Origin: Bacteroidales bacterium UBA6267
GTDB lineage: Bacteria; Bacteroidota; Bacteroidia; Bacteroidales; UBA1556
Direction: 5' to 3'
Assembly: GCA_002440745.1 (NCBI GenBank)
Contig: DJVB01000024.1
Coordinates: 19,574-83,573, forward strand
DNA length: 64,000 nucleotides
This document shows positions 1 through 8,263 of this stretch, one piece after another. The translations under genes and the position numbers were made by a program. Under the pieces are notes generated by a model. The model made no database searches. It was not told where the DNA came from and saw only the letters and a list, made by a program, of their open reading frames with translations. Position 1 is the stretch's first letter; the number at the start of each line of letters is the position of its first letter.

Positions 1-483
1 TTGCATCCAAAGAATAAACGGATGCCACCATTTCATGCCACCTAATTCCATAGGTGAAAGCGGCCATAAATCATGAATTTCATATAGGTAAATCGCGCCA
101 CTTAGTTTCGCTATCTTATGAGCCGGATAATTATCTAAAGGATAAGTAGATGAAGCTATTACAATATCCGGACGATATTTTTTAGCCAAAAAGGAGGCTT
201 TCCTTTTCAATTGGTATATAAAAGAAAACATATTCTTCACTCTCGCTATTCCATTACCTTGATATTCTGGTGTTTTAACCCAAAGATATTCAATACCATC
301 TATAATTTCGGAGGAAAAACTTAAGGGAATCTTTGGTTGAATTTTACGAACATGAGCATTATCGGCGGCAATAATTACAACCTTATGCCCCTTATTAATC
401 CACTCTTTTGCAAGATAATAGGGTCGATATTCCATCCCCATTTTTGGCGAACCCGCATAATGATTTATCAAAAGGATATTCAT
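1..483 (-). CDS. Glycosyltransferase family 4, N-terminal part, cut by the window edge
   Basis: A reading frame of 161 codons starts at 483 (ATG) and runs open off the left edge, so the C-terminal nucleotide-sugar-binding half is not in view. The N-terminus begins MNILLINHYAGSPKMGMEYR, followed by a WINKGHKV helix and a Rossmann-like strand (KVVIIAAD). Near residue 145 it carries EIHDLWPLSP, the hallmark acceptor-side motif of WbuB-like GT-B enzymes that modify cell-surface polysaccharides. The role in exopolysaccharide or lipopolysaccharide assembly is inferred from the family. The gene diverges from the efflux operon to its right, with about 200 bp between them. The substrate cannot be told from this fragment. 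Confidence 0.85.
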   Translation of the reverse strand, partial: MNILLINHYAGSPKMGMEYRPYYLAKEWINKGHKVVIIAADNAHVRKIQPKIPLSFSSEIIDGIEYLWVKTPEYQGNGIARVKNMFSFIYQLKRKASFLAKKYRPDIVIASSTYPLDNYPAHKIAKLSGAIYLYEIHDLWPLSPMELGGMKWWHPFILWMQ

Positions 484-583
484 GGCGCGAAATTAATGGA
501 AATCACAATAAAAATCCGAAACTTTAGAAAAGTAAATTTAACTGACAAATAGCATTTTCGCCCTTTCCAATCAATTATCTGAT

Positions 584-591
584 TAAATTTG
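584..591 (+). promoter_or_regulatory. Bacteroidota-type -7 box for the first RND operon
   Basis: TAAATTTG matches the TAnnTTTG -7 consensus of the Bacteroidota housekeeping sigma factor. It lies about 95 bp upstream of the adaptor start. No clear TTG-type -33 element is visible at the usual spacing. Confidence 0.4.
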
Positions 592-685
592 CCGGCCATT
601 ACTACATTGGATTCATCCAAATAGCATTACTCTTGATATTCAATTATTTAATTCAGTTATCTAAGAAAATCAAAACCAAATTTTT

Positions 686-1777
686 ATGATATTTAAAACC
701 CAATCTCATCTAAATACAAGAAATTATTTAAAAATTTTGTTCACTTTTGTATTATCAATTTTTCTTCTTTCCAATCTAAACTCTTGTAAAGAAAAAACTT
801 CTTCCAAGCCAAATTTTTCAGGAAGTCTCACCGCTATTGGTTATATTGCTCAAGGACAGACATATACCTCGGAGATTATTGTGCCCGGGAAAATTCTTGC
901 AATGGAAGAATTGACGGTAACTGCTCCCCTTTCCGGCTTGATTACGGAGATAAACTATAGAGAAGGTGAGCAAGTTCAAAAAGGTGAAAAATTAGTACAA
1001 ATTGATGATCGCAACTATCAATCCCAACTTAAATCTCTGAAATCACAATGGCTAACAGCGGAAAACGACTTAAACCGTAAAAAGCAACTCGTTGATGTGG
1101 AAGGTGTTAGCGCTGAGGCTATTGATTTGGCAACTGCAAAAGTTCTGCAGTTAGAAGCACAAATTGAGGAGTTGGAAGTAAAAATCGACCTTGCGTCAAT
1201 CCATGCACCTTTCAGCGGAAAAATTGGAATGCGCGATATAAGTGTTGGCACATGGTTGAATACGGGCCAGGCAATCACCACATTAGTTCAAGATGAAAAG
1301 TTAAAAATTCAGTTTGAAATTCCCGGTGCTTTTGCTGCCAAAGCATCTGTGGGTGATAAAATTCACTTTATCGCAACAACAAATTCCGACAGCGCGGAAG
1401 CTGAAATCTATGCTGTGAATCCGGCAATTGACCCAAGCTCAGGCAGCATACAAATACGAGCAAGGATTGACAATTCTCTCAGGAAATTCATAGCTGGAGA
1501 TTTTGTACAAGTCGTTTATAAGCTTGAAACCTCTACCGATGCTTTATTAGTGCCTGCGGATGCGATTGTGCCTCAGCTCAATGGCCAGATTGTTTATGTG
1601 GTGAATCGCGGAAAAGTGCTGTCTAAGGTAGTGACCACAGGAGGAAGGACTAAGTCTATGGTACAAATTCTAAGCGGTCTTTCATCCGGTGACACGATAA
1701 TCATTAGCAACTTAATGAAAATCAAGGATAAAGCACCAATTACCATCAACCAAATTAAAACGGAGGCTCAACTATGA
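686..1777 (+). CDS. RND efflux periplasmic adaptor lipoprotein (HlyD/MFP family)
   Basis: This is the adaptor of a tripartite efflux pump, bridging the inner-membrane RND pump and the outer-membrane TolC channel. Residues 14-34 form a hydrophobic leader ending in the lipobox LNSC, with the lipidated Cys at 34. A barrel-sandwich (lipoyl-like) hybrid segment begins near residue 75 (PLSGLITEINYREGEQVQKG) and is closed by HAPFSGKIGMRDISVGTWL after an alpha-helical hairpin. Beta-barrel and membrane-proximal domains follow, with the typical LLVPADAIV strand. The length of 363 aa is normal for the family. Its stop overlaps the pump start (ATGA), indicating translational coupling. The substrate is not deducible. 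Confidence 0.93.
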   Translation: MIFKTQSHLNTRNYLKILFTFVLSIFLLSNLNSCKEKTSSKPNFSGSLTAIGYIAQGQTYTSEIIVPGKILAMEELTVTAPLSGLITEINYREGEQVQKGEKLVQIDDRNYQSQLKSLKSQWLTAENDLNRKKQLVDVEGVSAEAIDLATAKVLQLEAQIEELEVKIDLASIHAPFSGKIGMRDISVGTWLNTGQAITTLVQDEKLKIQFEIPGAFAAKASVGDKIHFIATTNSDSAEAEIYAVNPAIDPSSGSIQIRARIDNSLRKFIAGDFVQVVYKLETSTDALLVPADAIVPQLNGQIVYVVNRGKVLSKVVTTGGRTKSMVQILSGLSSGDTIIISNLMKIKDKAPITINQIKTEAQL

Positions 1778-4700
1778 CCTTATCAGAATTAAGCATAAAA
1801 AAGCCGGTTTTGACCTTGGTTTTTGCCATTGCCATTATAATTTTCGGAACGGTTGCTTTTTTAACCCTCGGAGTCAGGGAATACCCGAGCGTTGATCCAC
1901 CTATCATTACCGTGCGAACCGATTATACCGGAGCAAGCGCGCAAGTAATTGAATCGCAGATAACTGAACCTCTTGAGGAGCAGATAAATCGTGTGGACGG
2001 TATAAAAAATATCAGCTCAGTAAGCTCAGTGGGAAGGTCAACTATTCGTGTGGAGTTCGACTTGGGCAAGGATTTAGACAATGCCGCTAACGATGTTCGC
2101 GATATGGTTTCACAGGCACTTCGTGTGCTTCCACCGGACGCTGACCCACCGGTTGTTTCTAAAGCAAATGCTGATGCTCAAACCATACTTGCAATCACTT
2201 TGCAAAGTCGCAACCGAAGCCTAATGGAATTAACCGAAATTGCCGAAAATATCTTTGAAGAGCGGCTGCAAACTATTGAAGGAGTGAGCCAAATCTACAT
2301 TTGGGGAAGTAAGCAGTATGCCATGAGGTTGATTTTGGACATCAACAAAATGAATAGTTTTCAGTTAACTACTCAAGATATCAAACAAGCCTTAAACAGT
2401 CAGAACGTTGAATTACCTGCCGGACAACTTGAAGGGGAACGCAGATATCTGACCATTCAAACTTATGGAAGAATTAATACTGTTGATGAGTTTAACAATT
2501 TGGTTATCAAGCAACGAAACAATCATATCATCAGGCTCAAAGATATTGGCCGCGCGGAATTAGGAGCGCAAAACGACCAATCGATTCTTCGGGGAAATGG
2601 GGCAATTCCGATGGTTGGTGTGGCTTTGCAGCCCCAGCCCGGCAGCAACTATATCGACATTGTTGACGAAGCCTACCGCCGAGTGGAAATGCTGAAAAAG
2701 GATATTCCGGAAGACATAATTATTGGCGTAGGAATGGATGTGACTACCAGCATTCGCAAGTCTATTTCAGATGTACAATCTACCATTTTGTTAGCATTTG
2801 CCTTAGTACTTTTCATTATTTTTATTTTTCTGCGAAATTTCCGCACTACATTCATTCCGGTTATCACCATTCCTATCAGTCTGATTGGCGGCTTTATCTT
2901 CCTCTTTATCGCCGGATTTTCCATAAATGTGCTCACCTTGCTTGGTCTTCTTTTAGCCACAGGCTTGGTTGTGGACGATGCCATTGTGATGATGGAAAAT
3001 ATTTATGCCAAAATTGAACAAGGCATGAATCCTATCCAAGCTGCATTCAAAGGCTCTCGGCAGGTTTTCTTCGCAATCATCTCAACAACAGTCACTTTAG
3101 TAGCTGTTTTTATGCCGATATTTTTTATGATGGGGTTCACTGGACGCCTTTTTAGAGAATTTGCGATGGTCGTATCGGGTTCCGTGATAATTTCCACTTT
3201 TATCTCGCTTTCGCTTACAGTGATGATTAGTTCGAGACTTTTAAAACCCGGCACTAAAGAATATCGGTCGCTCGGTTTTATCCAAAAACCCATTGATTTT
3301 CTGTTAAAGCATTACCCCTCGTGGCTTACCGGATTTTTCAAATACCGCTATTTATCCTTCCCTATCCTAATAATTTCCTTTTTGATGATTGGTTTTCTTT
3401 TCGTCAATCTTCCTAAAGAATTAGCTCCTTTGGATGATAAAGGTCGATTGAGAGTAATCACCAAAGCACCCGAAGGTACAAGCTTCAAACTTATGGACGA
3501 GTTTCAACTCGACTTACTTTCTATGTTAGATACAATTCCCGAAAAGGAATATGTGCTTTCGGTTACCTCTCCCGGATTTGGTTCCTCCGTTTCAGTCAAT
3601 TCCGGTTTTTTCCGAATAATGCTTAAGGAAGCTAAAGACCGCGAAAAATCCCAAATGGAAATTGCTGCCGAGATAAATAAACAATTGCAGAAATACACGA
3701 TGGGACAAGCTTTTGTGGTGCAAGACCCAACCATAGAAGGTGCAGGTGGAGGTATGAATTCTTTACCTATTCAATATGTTATTCAAACCGGAAGTTTGGA
3801 GCAATTGGAAGAGGTTATACCGAAATTTTTGGACAAAGCTCGCAGCCACCCTGCCTTTGAAGCTGTTGACATTGATTTAAAATTTACCAAACCTGAGTTA
3901 GCTATTGATATCAATCGTGATCGCGCTTTCGATTTGGGTATTTCCGTGAAAGACATCGCCGAGACCATGCAAACCTATTTTAGCGAGCAACGAATCGGCT
4001 TTTTTATTAAAAACGGAAAACAGTACTATGTGATAGCAAGAGCAGAAAATAGTCAGAGAATGCGCCCTGAAGATATCAATCAAATAAAAATGACCACCAA
4101 AGAGGGAAATTTGGTAAGTTTAGACAACCTGATTACGATTCGGGAGCAAAGCATGCCGCCGCAGCTTCTGCGCTACGACCGATACTCTTCTGCAACCATA
4201 TCGGCCTCACCGGCAGAAGGTTACACTCTTGGCGATGGAATTGATGCTATGGACGAAATTGCAGACGAGGTGTTAGACGATAGTTTTTTAACCACACTTA
4301 CCGGAAACTCAGCCGACTATGCTGAAGGCAATTCAAACCTACTTTTGGTTTTTGTTTTCGCACTCATCTTAGTATATCTCACGCTTGCCGCACAGTTTGA
4401 GAGTTTTCGCGACCCATTCACCGTGATGCTCACGGTACCACTTGCTCTTGCAGGTGCCCTCCTTTCGCTTTGGATTTTTGGACAAACCTTAAACATCTTC
4501 AGCCAAATTGGAATGATAGTGCTCATTGGAATCGTAACCAAAAACGGTATTCTTATCGTTGACTTTGCCAACCAAAAAAGAGCCGAAGGAATGGATTTGC
4601 GCCAAGCGGCAATAAGTGCAGCAACCGACCGACTCCGTCCAATACTTATGACTTCTATGGCCACCGTTTTGGGTGCAATCCCTTTAGTGTTGTCACTTGG

Positions 4701-4848
4701 CGGCTCAGCAAATAGTCGGGTGCCACTTGGTACAGTGATTATTGGAGGATTGCTTTTCTCCCTTTTCCTTACCCTGTTTGTCATTCCTGTGCTTTACACT
4801 TTTATTGCAAGTAAAAAAACTAAAACAATTGTAGAAGAACATGAATAA
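1774..4848 (+). CDS. RND efflux transporter permease, HAE1/AcrB-like
   Basis: This is the proton-driven inner-membrane pump of the tripartite system, 1024 aa, a normal length for AcrB/MexB relatives. It has the expected two-fold repeat: TM1 (residues 10-32), a large periplasmic loop, a TM2-6 cluster, a second periplasmic loop, and TM8-12. The proton-relay aspartates are visible in GLVVDDAIVMMENI (D401 and D402), as is the second-half signature GIVTKNGILIVDFANQ. The HAE1 drug/hydrophobe type is favoured over heavy-metal pumps because the charged TM4 metal motif is absent. It overlaps the adaptor by 4 bp and the TolC gene by 8 bp. The export substrate is unknown. Confidence 0.95.
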   Translation: MTLSELSIKKPVLTLVFAIAIIIFGTVAFLTLGVREYPSVDPPIITVRTDYTGASAQVIESQITEPLEEQINRVDGIKNISSVSSVGRSTIRVEFDLGKDLDNAANDVRDMVSQALRVLPPDADPPVVSKANADAQTILAITLQSRNRSLMELTEIAENIFEERLQTIEGVSQIYIWGSKQYAMRLILDINKMNSFQLTTQDIKQALNSQNVELPAGQLEGERRYLTIQTYGRINTVDEFNNLVIKQRNNHIIRLKDIGRAELGAQNDQSILRGNGAIPMVGVALQPQPGSNYIDIVDEAYRRVEMLKKDIPEDIIIGVGMDVTTSIRKSISDVQSTILLAFALVLFIIFIFLRNFRTTFIPVITIPISLIGGFIFLFIAGFSINVLTLLGLLLATGLVVDDAIVMMENIYAKIEQGMNPIQAAFKGSRQVFFAIISTTVTLVAVFMPIFFMMGFTGRLFREFAMVVSGSVIISTFISLSLTVMISSRLLKPGTKEYRSLGFIQKPIDFLLKHYPSWLTGFFKYRYLSFPILIISFLMIGFLFVNLPKELAPLDDKGRLRVITKAPEGTSFKLMDEFQLDLLSMLDTIPEKEYVLSVTSPGFGSSVSVNSGFFRIMLKEAKDREKSQMEIAAEINKQLQKYTMGQAFVVQDPTIEGAGGGMNSLPIQYVIQTGSLEQLEEVIPKFLDKARSHPAFEAVDIDLKFTKPELAIDINRDRAFDLGISVKDIAETMQTYFSEQRIGFFIKNGKQYYVIARAENSQRMRPEDINQIKMTTKEGNLVSLDNLITIREQSMPPQLLRYDRYSSATISASPAEGYTLGDGIDAMDEIADEVLDDSFLTTLTGNSADYAEGNSNLLLVFVFALILVYLTLAAQFESFRDPFTVMLTVPLALAGALLSLWIFGQTLNIFSQIGMIVLIGIVTKNGILIVDFANQKRAEGMDLRQAAISAATDRLRPILMTSMATVLGAIPLVLSLGGSANSRVPLGTVIIGGLLFSLFLTLFVIPVLYTFIASKKTKTIVEEHE

Positions 4849-6139
4849 GCTGTTAATATTTTTCCTTTTTCTTTCCTTTAGCACCTTTAGTCAACGCGCG
4901 ATTACTTTAAGCGAATTGATTGGTTTAACCATAGAGAAGAATTACCAAATTCAGATTTATAAAATTCAGAATCAGATAGTTGAAAACCAAAACACTGCCG
5001 GAAATACCGGAATGTTGCCAACCATTGGAGTTGAAGGCACTGCATCTATGGATGTAAAAAACTCAGAGTTAAATTTTTTCAGCGGCGACAGCAGATCCGG
5101 TAAAAATGCGCAAAGCACTTCCCTATCGGGTGTTGTTCGATTAGATTATACCGTTTTTGATGGTTTTGCCATGTTTGCTAACAAAGACCGGCTAAACTAT
5201 TTATCGCAGATTGGTGCGCAGGAAACCAAATACTTTGTGGAGCAAACAATTGCTGATGTCTCGAAACTATATTCGCAACTGATTGTAAATTATAATATTG
5301 CTGAGCTTTATGAAAAGAGTTTGAATATTTCGAGATTTCGCTACAAAATTGCTTTACGGCAAAAGCAAATTGGAACAATAAACGCTTTGGAATTGCATCA
5401 AGCTGAAATGGATTTTACTTCAGATTCCTTGCTTCTATTAAATGCCCAATGGAATATTCATGATTTACAAATTCAAATCAACCGAATTATACGTAACGAC
5501 AGCATTATCACTTGGATTCCGGTGGAAGAAAGTATGAAGATTGAGGGAATTGGCAGTTTGGAAGAGGTGCAGCGGGATGCGTTAATCAACAACAAAAATA
5601 TGCAACGGAGGCAAATTGAAGAAATGTTGGCAGAGGCTAATTTGCGTATCGAAAAATCGGCACGTTATCCTCAAGTCAATCTATTTGGAAGCTATGGATA
5701 TTCAAAGCAAATAAACGAAGTTGGTTTTACGGAGTCGTCCCTGACTTATGGACCCGGATTTGGGGTAACTGTTCGCATGAATTTATATGATGGAGGAAAT
5801 GTCAATAATCGCATAGAAAACAGTCGATTAGAAACTGAAATTGCCAATCTGAATAGGTTAGATTACGAAAACCTGATAAAGACTGAACTTCAAAGATTAT
5901 ATAGCAGTTATCAAAATCTGCTTATAAATCGGAATCTTTTAGAAAAAAACCTTCAATCGGCAACAAATACCATCCTAATTGCTGAAGAGCAATATAAAGC
6001 AGGAACAATTAGCGGGTTCGACTATCGCCAGAATCAACTTTCTGTAATTCAGATAAATATGCAGCTTATCAACCTAAAGAATCAGCTTCGACAAACCGAA
6101 ATAGATATCCTGCGGATTAGAGGAAAAATGGTGGAATGA
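4841..6139 (+). CDS. TolC-family outer membrane efflux protein
   Basis: This is the outer-membrane channel of the tripartite pump encoded just upstream. A signal peptide is clear (MNKLLIFFLFLSFSTFSQ, cleavage after about residue 17). Two repeats of long amphipathic helices and short barrel strands follow, with LNLYDGGNVNNRIENS-type barrel and helix segments in the second half, as in TolC/OprM homologues. The length of 432 aa is usual for Bacteroidota members. The start overlaps the pump's end by 8 bp, so the three genes form one operon. There is no lipobox, so it is probably unlipidated. The export substrate is unknown. Confidence 0.92.
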   Translation: MNKLLIFFLFLSFSTFSQRAITLSELIGLTIEKNYQIQIYKIQNQIVENQNTAGNTGMLPTIGVEGTASMDVKNSELNFFSGDSRSGKNAQSTSLSGVVRLDYTVFDGFAMFANKDRLNYLSQIGAQETKYFVEQTIADVSKLYSQLIVNYNIAELYEKSLNISRFRYKIALRQKQIGTINALELHQAEMDFTSDSLLLLNAQWNIHDLQIQINRIIRNDSIITWIPVEESMKIEGIGSLEEVQRDALINNKNMQRRQIEEMLAEANLRIEKSARYPQVNLFGSYGYSKQINEVGFTESSLTYGPGFGVTVRMNLYDGGNVNNRIENSRLETEIANLNRLDYENLIKTELQRLYSSYQNLLINRNLLEKNLQSATNTILIAEEQYKAGTISGFDYRQNQLSVIQINMQLINLKNQLRQTEIDILRIRGKMVE

Positions 6140-6230
6140 TGGATTCGCCTTTGCCGAGACTGATGAAAGCAAAAGAAGTGGGAATAAAGATTTGTTTTAT
6201 TATTTCCTGTTTTTAAATTTGTTTTGATTT

Positions 6231-6272
6231 AAACCCCGTAGGAGTGATATTATTTTTCAATCCAATCAAATA
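6231..6272. repeat. REP-like repeat copy a, diverged, overlapping the transposase 3' end
   Basis: AAACCCCGTAGGAGTGATATT is a diverged copy of the repeat AAACCCCGAAGGGGTGACATT. The match with copy f (6964-7005) continues about 18 bp further, into the last codons of the transposase gene. Confidence 0.7.
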
Positions 6273-6714
6273 GAAATTTTTCATTATATTCAATTTCAAA
6301 TTTTTGCAGAAAATCTATATATTCTTCCTTAAAGGTTCTCTTGTGATGATGTGCTTCTTGTTTGAGAATATAGTTATACACCTGTTCAATTTGAGAATGA
6401 GCGTATGAAAATGCCCCGAATCCTTCTTGCCACATAAACTTTCCTTTAACAAATTTTTTATCATTTATAAATTTACTCGAATTGTTTTTAATATCTCGAA
6501 CCAAGTCAGAAATAGCCATTGATGGTTTTAATCCTACAAAAATATGGATATGGTCTGATACTCCGTTTACAATTATTGATTTTTGCCCTTTATTGGTAAT
6601 AATTCCAGATATATATTTAAATAACTCGTCTTGCCAATTTTTACCGATTTGGTTTTCTCGCCCTTTTGGGGAAAAAACCATTTGAATATATATTTGTGAA
6701 AATGTGCCAGCCAT
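6250..6714 (-). CDS. IS200/IS605-type Y1 transposase (REP-associated tyrosine transposase type)
   Basis: This 154-aa single-domain HUH enzyme is of normal length for TnpA of the IS200 group. The metal-binding HUH motif is DHIHIFVGL (around residues 53-61). The catalytic tyrosine lies in the C-terminal helix YNYILKQEAHH. The family cleaves and joins single-stranded DNA hairpins. No accessory TnpB is present. The gene is surrounded by six copies of a short CCCC-GAA-GGGG hairpin repeat, the arrangement expected of REP-associated tyrosine transposases (RAYTs). The reading frame is intact, so the protein may be active. Whether it moves itself or mainly mobilises the repeats cannot be told from sequence. 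Confidence 0.92.
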   Translation of the reverse strand: MAGTFSQIYIQMVFSPKGRENQIGKNWQDELFKYISGIITNKGQKSIIVNGVSDHIHIFVGLKPSMAISDLVRDIKNNSSKFINDKKFVKGKFMWQEGFGAFSYAHSQIEQVYNYILKQEAHHHKRTFKEEYIDFLQKFEIEYNEKFLFDWIEK

Positions 6715-6736
6715 AATTAATTGATTTAATGATTAT

Positions 6737-6760
6737 AATAATGTCACCCCTTCGGGGTTT
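6737..6760. repeat. REP-like repeat copy b (inverted)
   Basis: AATAATGTCACCCCTTCGGGG is the reverse complement of the core repeat. It lies about 20 bp upstream of the transposase start, and the ACCCC/GGGGT arms can form a tight hairpin. Confidence 0.8.
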
Positions 6761-6789
6761 CCTCGGTCGCTTTATAATATTACATCTAT

Positions 6790-6813
6790 AATAATGTCAC
6801 CCCTTCGGGGTTT
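6790..6813. repeat. REP-like repeat copy c (inverted)
   Basis: This copy is identical to copy b over the 24-bp unit and in the same orientation, 53 bp further on. Confidence 0.8.
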
Positions 6814-6827
6814 TTCGATCACATCTT

Positions 6828-6852
6828 AATATTATGCAGCCCTTCGGGGTTT
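6828..6852. repeat. REP-like repeat copy d (inverted, degenerate)
   Basis: ATTATGCAGCCCTTCGGGG keeps the hairpin core but has lost one arm base and altered the TGTCA shoulder. Confidence 0.65.
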
Positions 6853-6913
6853 CCTTGGAAAGGAAGTGTTTTCGGTTTAAACTAATTTCCCAACACAAGG
6901 ATTAGTTACATTT

Positions 6914-6937
6914 AAACCCCGAAGGGGTGACATTATT
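6914..6937. repeat. REP-like repeat copy e (direct)
   Basis: AAACCCCGAAGGGGTGACATT is a perfect core unit in the opposite orientation to copies b-d, making a head-to-head cluster as in BIME-like arrays. Confidence 0.8.
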
Positions 6938-6963
6938 ATAGAAAAAGAATTGTCCATAATAAA

Positions 6964-7005
6964 AAACCCCGAAGGGGTGACATTATTTTTCAAACCAATC
7001 AAATC
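6964..7005. repeat. REP-like repeat copy f (direct) with transposase-end homology
   Basis: The core unit is identical to copy e. It is followed by TTTTTCAAACCAATCAAAT, which matches the DNA encoding the transposase C-terminus at 6255-6272. This suggests a duplicated element end or the scar of a second insertion. Confidence 0.75.
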
Positions 7006-7132
7006 GTTGTATTTCAACATATCTTTGATTTTAAACAGAATGTGTAAATATTTAAAGAAGCAAATATAGGTTTTAATTTATTATCCAGATTATTTTTTGG
7101 CTAAAAGAGCCATCAAATTTAACAAATGTAGA

Positions 7133-7161
7133 TTGTTACATACATTATTTTACTATTTTCG
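7133..7161 (+). promoter_or_regulatory. Promoter of the thioredoxin-like gene
   Basis: TTG (7133-7135), an 18-nt spacer, then TATTTTCG (7154-7161) fits the Bacteroidota -33/-7 pattern. The start codon follows 23 nt later. Confidence 0.5.
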
Positions 7162-7184
7162 CGGCCTAATTTACTAAGGATATT

Positions 7185-7517
7185 ATGACTCATTTTGAAT
7201 TAAATAATTTAGAAGCTATTCAAAAGGAAATTTCTGACAATGAATCAGTTATGCTCTATTTTTACAATGACAACTGTGCTCCTTGCCTAAGTTTGCGACC
7301 AAAGATTATTGAGTTAATCGAAAACTCTTTCCCACTTATGAGGCTGATTTTCATCAATTCGATAAACAAAGAAATTCCTGCCAATTTTGGGGTTTATGAC
7401 AACCCTACCCTGTTGGTTTTCTTTGATAGGAAGGAATATATCCGAGAAAGTAAATATGTGTCGGTGGTGCAATTAGAAAAATCCATCGAAAGATATTATA
7501 GCTTAATGTTTAGTTAA
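7185..7517 (+). CDS. Thioredoxin-fold protein with CAPC active site
   Basis: This is a small (110 aa) cytoplasmic thioredoxin-like protein without a signal peptide. The redox motif is C31-A-P-C34 in NDNCAPCLSLRPKI. The cis-proline loop is recognisable in YDNPTLLVF near residue 80. Classical thioredoxin has WCGPC, so the preceding Trp is replaced here by Asn and the dipeptide is Ala-Pro. A thiol-disulfide role is likely but the partner is unknown. The gene stands alone, converging with the ABC transporter ATPase and overlapping its 3' end by 4 bp. Confidence 0.85.
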   Translation: MTHFELNNLEAIQKEISDNESVMLYFYNDNCAPCLSLRPKIIELIENSFPLMRLIFINSINKEIPANFGVYDNPTLLVFFDRKEYIRESKYVSVVQLEKSIERYYSLMFS

Positions 7518-8260
7518 GCCGATTGATAGCCTTCCCCAAATGTTCTCTCAAATAAACCCGATTCAACTCCTTGTTGAAAGGTTATTTCTTGCAAATTTCC
7601 GGATTCATCGAACAACCAAATAATATCCGCATATTTTTTCACCATCCCCAAATCGTGGCTCGAATAAATAATTGTTTTTCCTTGATCTTCTGTTAATTGC
7701 TTCAACAAATTGATAATCATAGCTTTATTAGGAATGTCTAAATGGGAAGCTGGTTCGTCTAAGAAAATCAGTTTCGTTTCTTGAGCAATGGCACGCGCAA
7801 TTAAACTCCGTTGAAGTTCGCCATCGCTAAGTGTATAGAGGTGCCTTGTTTTAAACTCCGTCATTCCCACAAGGGCTAATGCTTCATCGATTCTCTGCAA
7901 ATCCTCCAATCTGAGGCGACCAAACCACCCTGTGTGCGGATAACGACCATAACCAACAAGCTCTTTTACAGTCATTTCCGGTGCATTGATATGATCGGTA
8001 AGCACTACGGCTAAAAGTCGTGATAAATCTTCGCGCGAGTATTTTTGGATTTCTTTCCCCTCAATTTCAATACTACCTTTCAACGCTTTTGCCAAACCGG
8101 TTAAGGTTCGCATCAGCGTTGACTTTCCGCTGCCATTTACCCCCATTAATGCGACCATTTTGGCAGGCTGCAATCTTAAATTTATCGAAGAACAAAGCAC
8201 CTTGCCTTGATAGCCGATTTGTAAATCGTTAGTGGTCAGTATGTTGTTTTGTTCAGTCAC
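7514..8260 (-). CDS. ABC transporter ATP-binding protein, FecE/FhuC/BtuD type
   Basis: This is the ATPase of an iron-siderophore/haem/cobalamin-type importer, 248 aa. Walker A is GVNGSGKST (residues 40-48), the signature loop is LSDGELQR, Walker B with catalytic Glu is LIFLDEP, and the switch His is in YSSHD. The D-loop SHLD follows Walker B. The signature begins LSDGE rather than the consensus LSGGQ, which is common in the FecE branch. The start is 3 bp downstream of the permease stop (8264), so the two are co-transcribed with the binding protein. The substrate cannot be fixed from sequence alone. Confidence 0.93.
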   Translation of the reverse strand: MTEQNNILTTNDLQIGYQGKVLCSSINLRLQPAKMVALMGVNGSGKSTLMRTLTGLAKALKGSIEIEGKEIQKYSREDLSRLLAVVLTDHINAPEMTVKELVGYGRYPHTGWFGRLRLEDLQRIDEALALVGMTEFKTRHLYTLSDGELQRSLIARAIAQETKLIFLDEPASHLDIPNKAMIINLLKQLTEDQGKTIIYSSHDLGMVKKYADIIWLFDESGNLQEITFQQGVESGLFERTFGEGYQSA

Positions 8261-8263
8261 AGT

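Noticed and set aside
4317..4784. 155-codon open frame antisense to the first RND pump
   Set aside because: Shadow of a clear pump coding frame. Its composition and low-complexity Ser/Arg translation do not resemble a protein.
6737..7005. CRISPR-like array of short repeats
   Set aside because: Repeats are only ~24 bp, occur in both orientations, have irregular spacing, and lie beside a Y1 transposase with no cas genes. They are REP-like.
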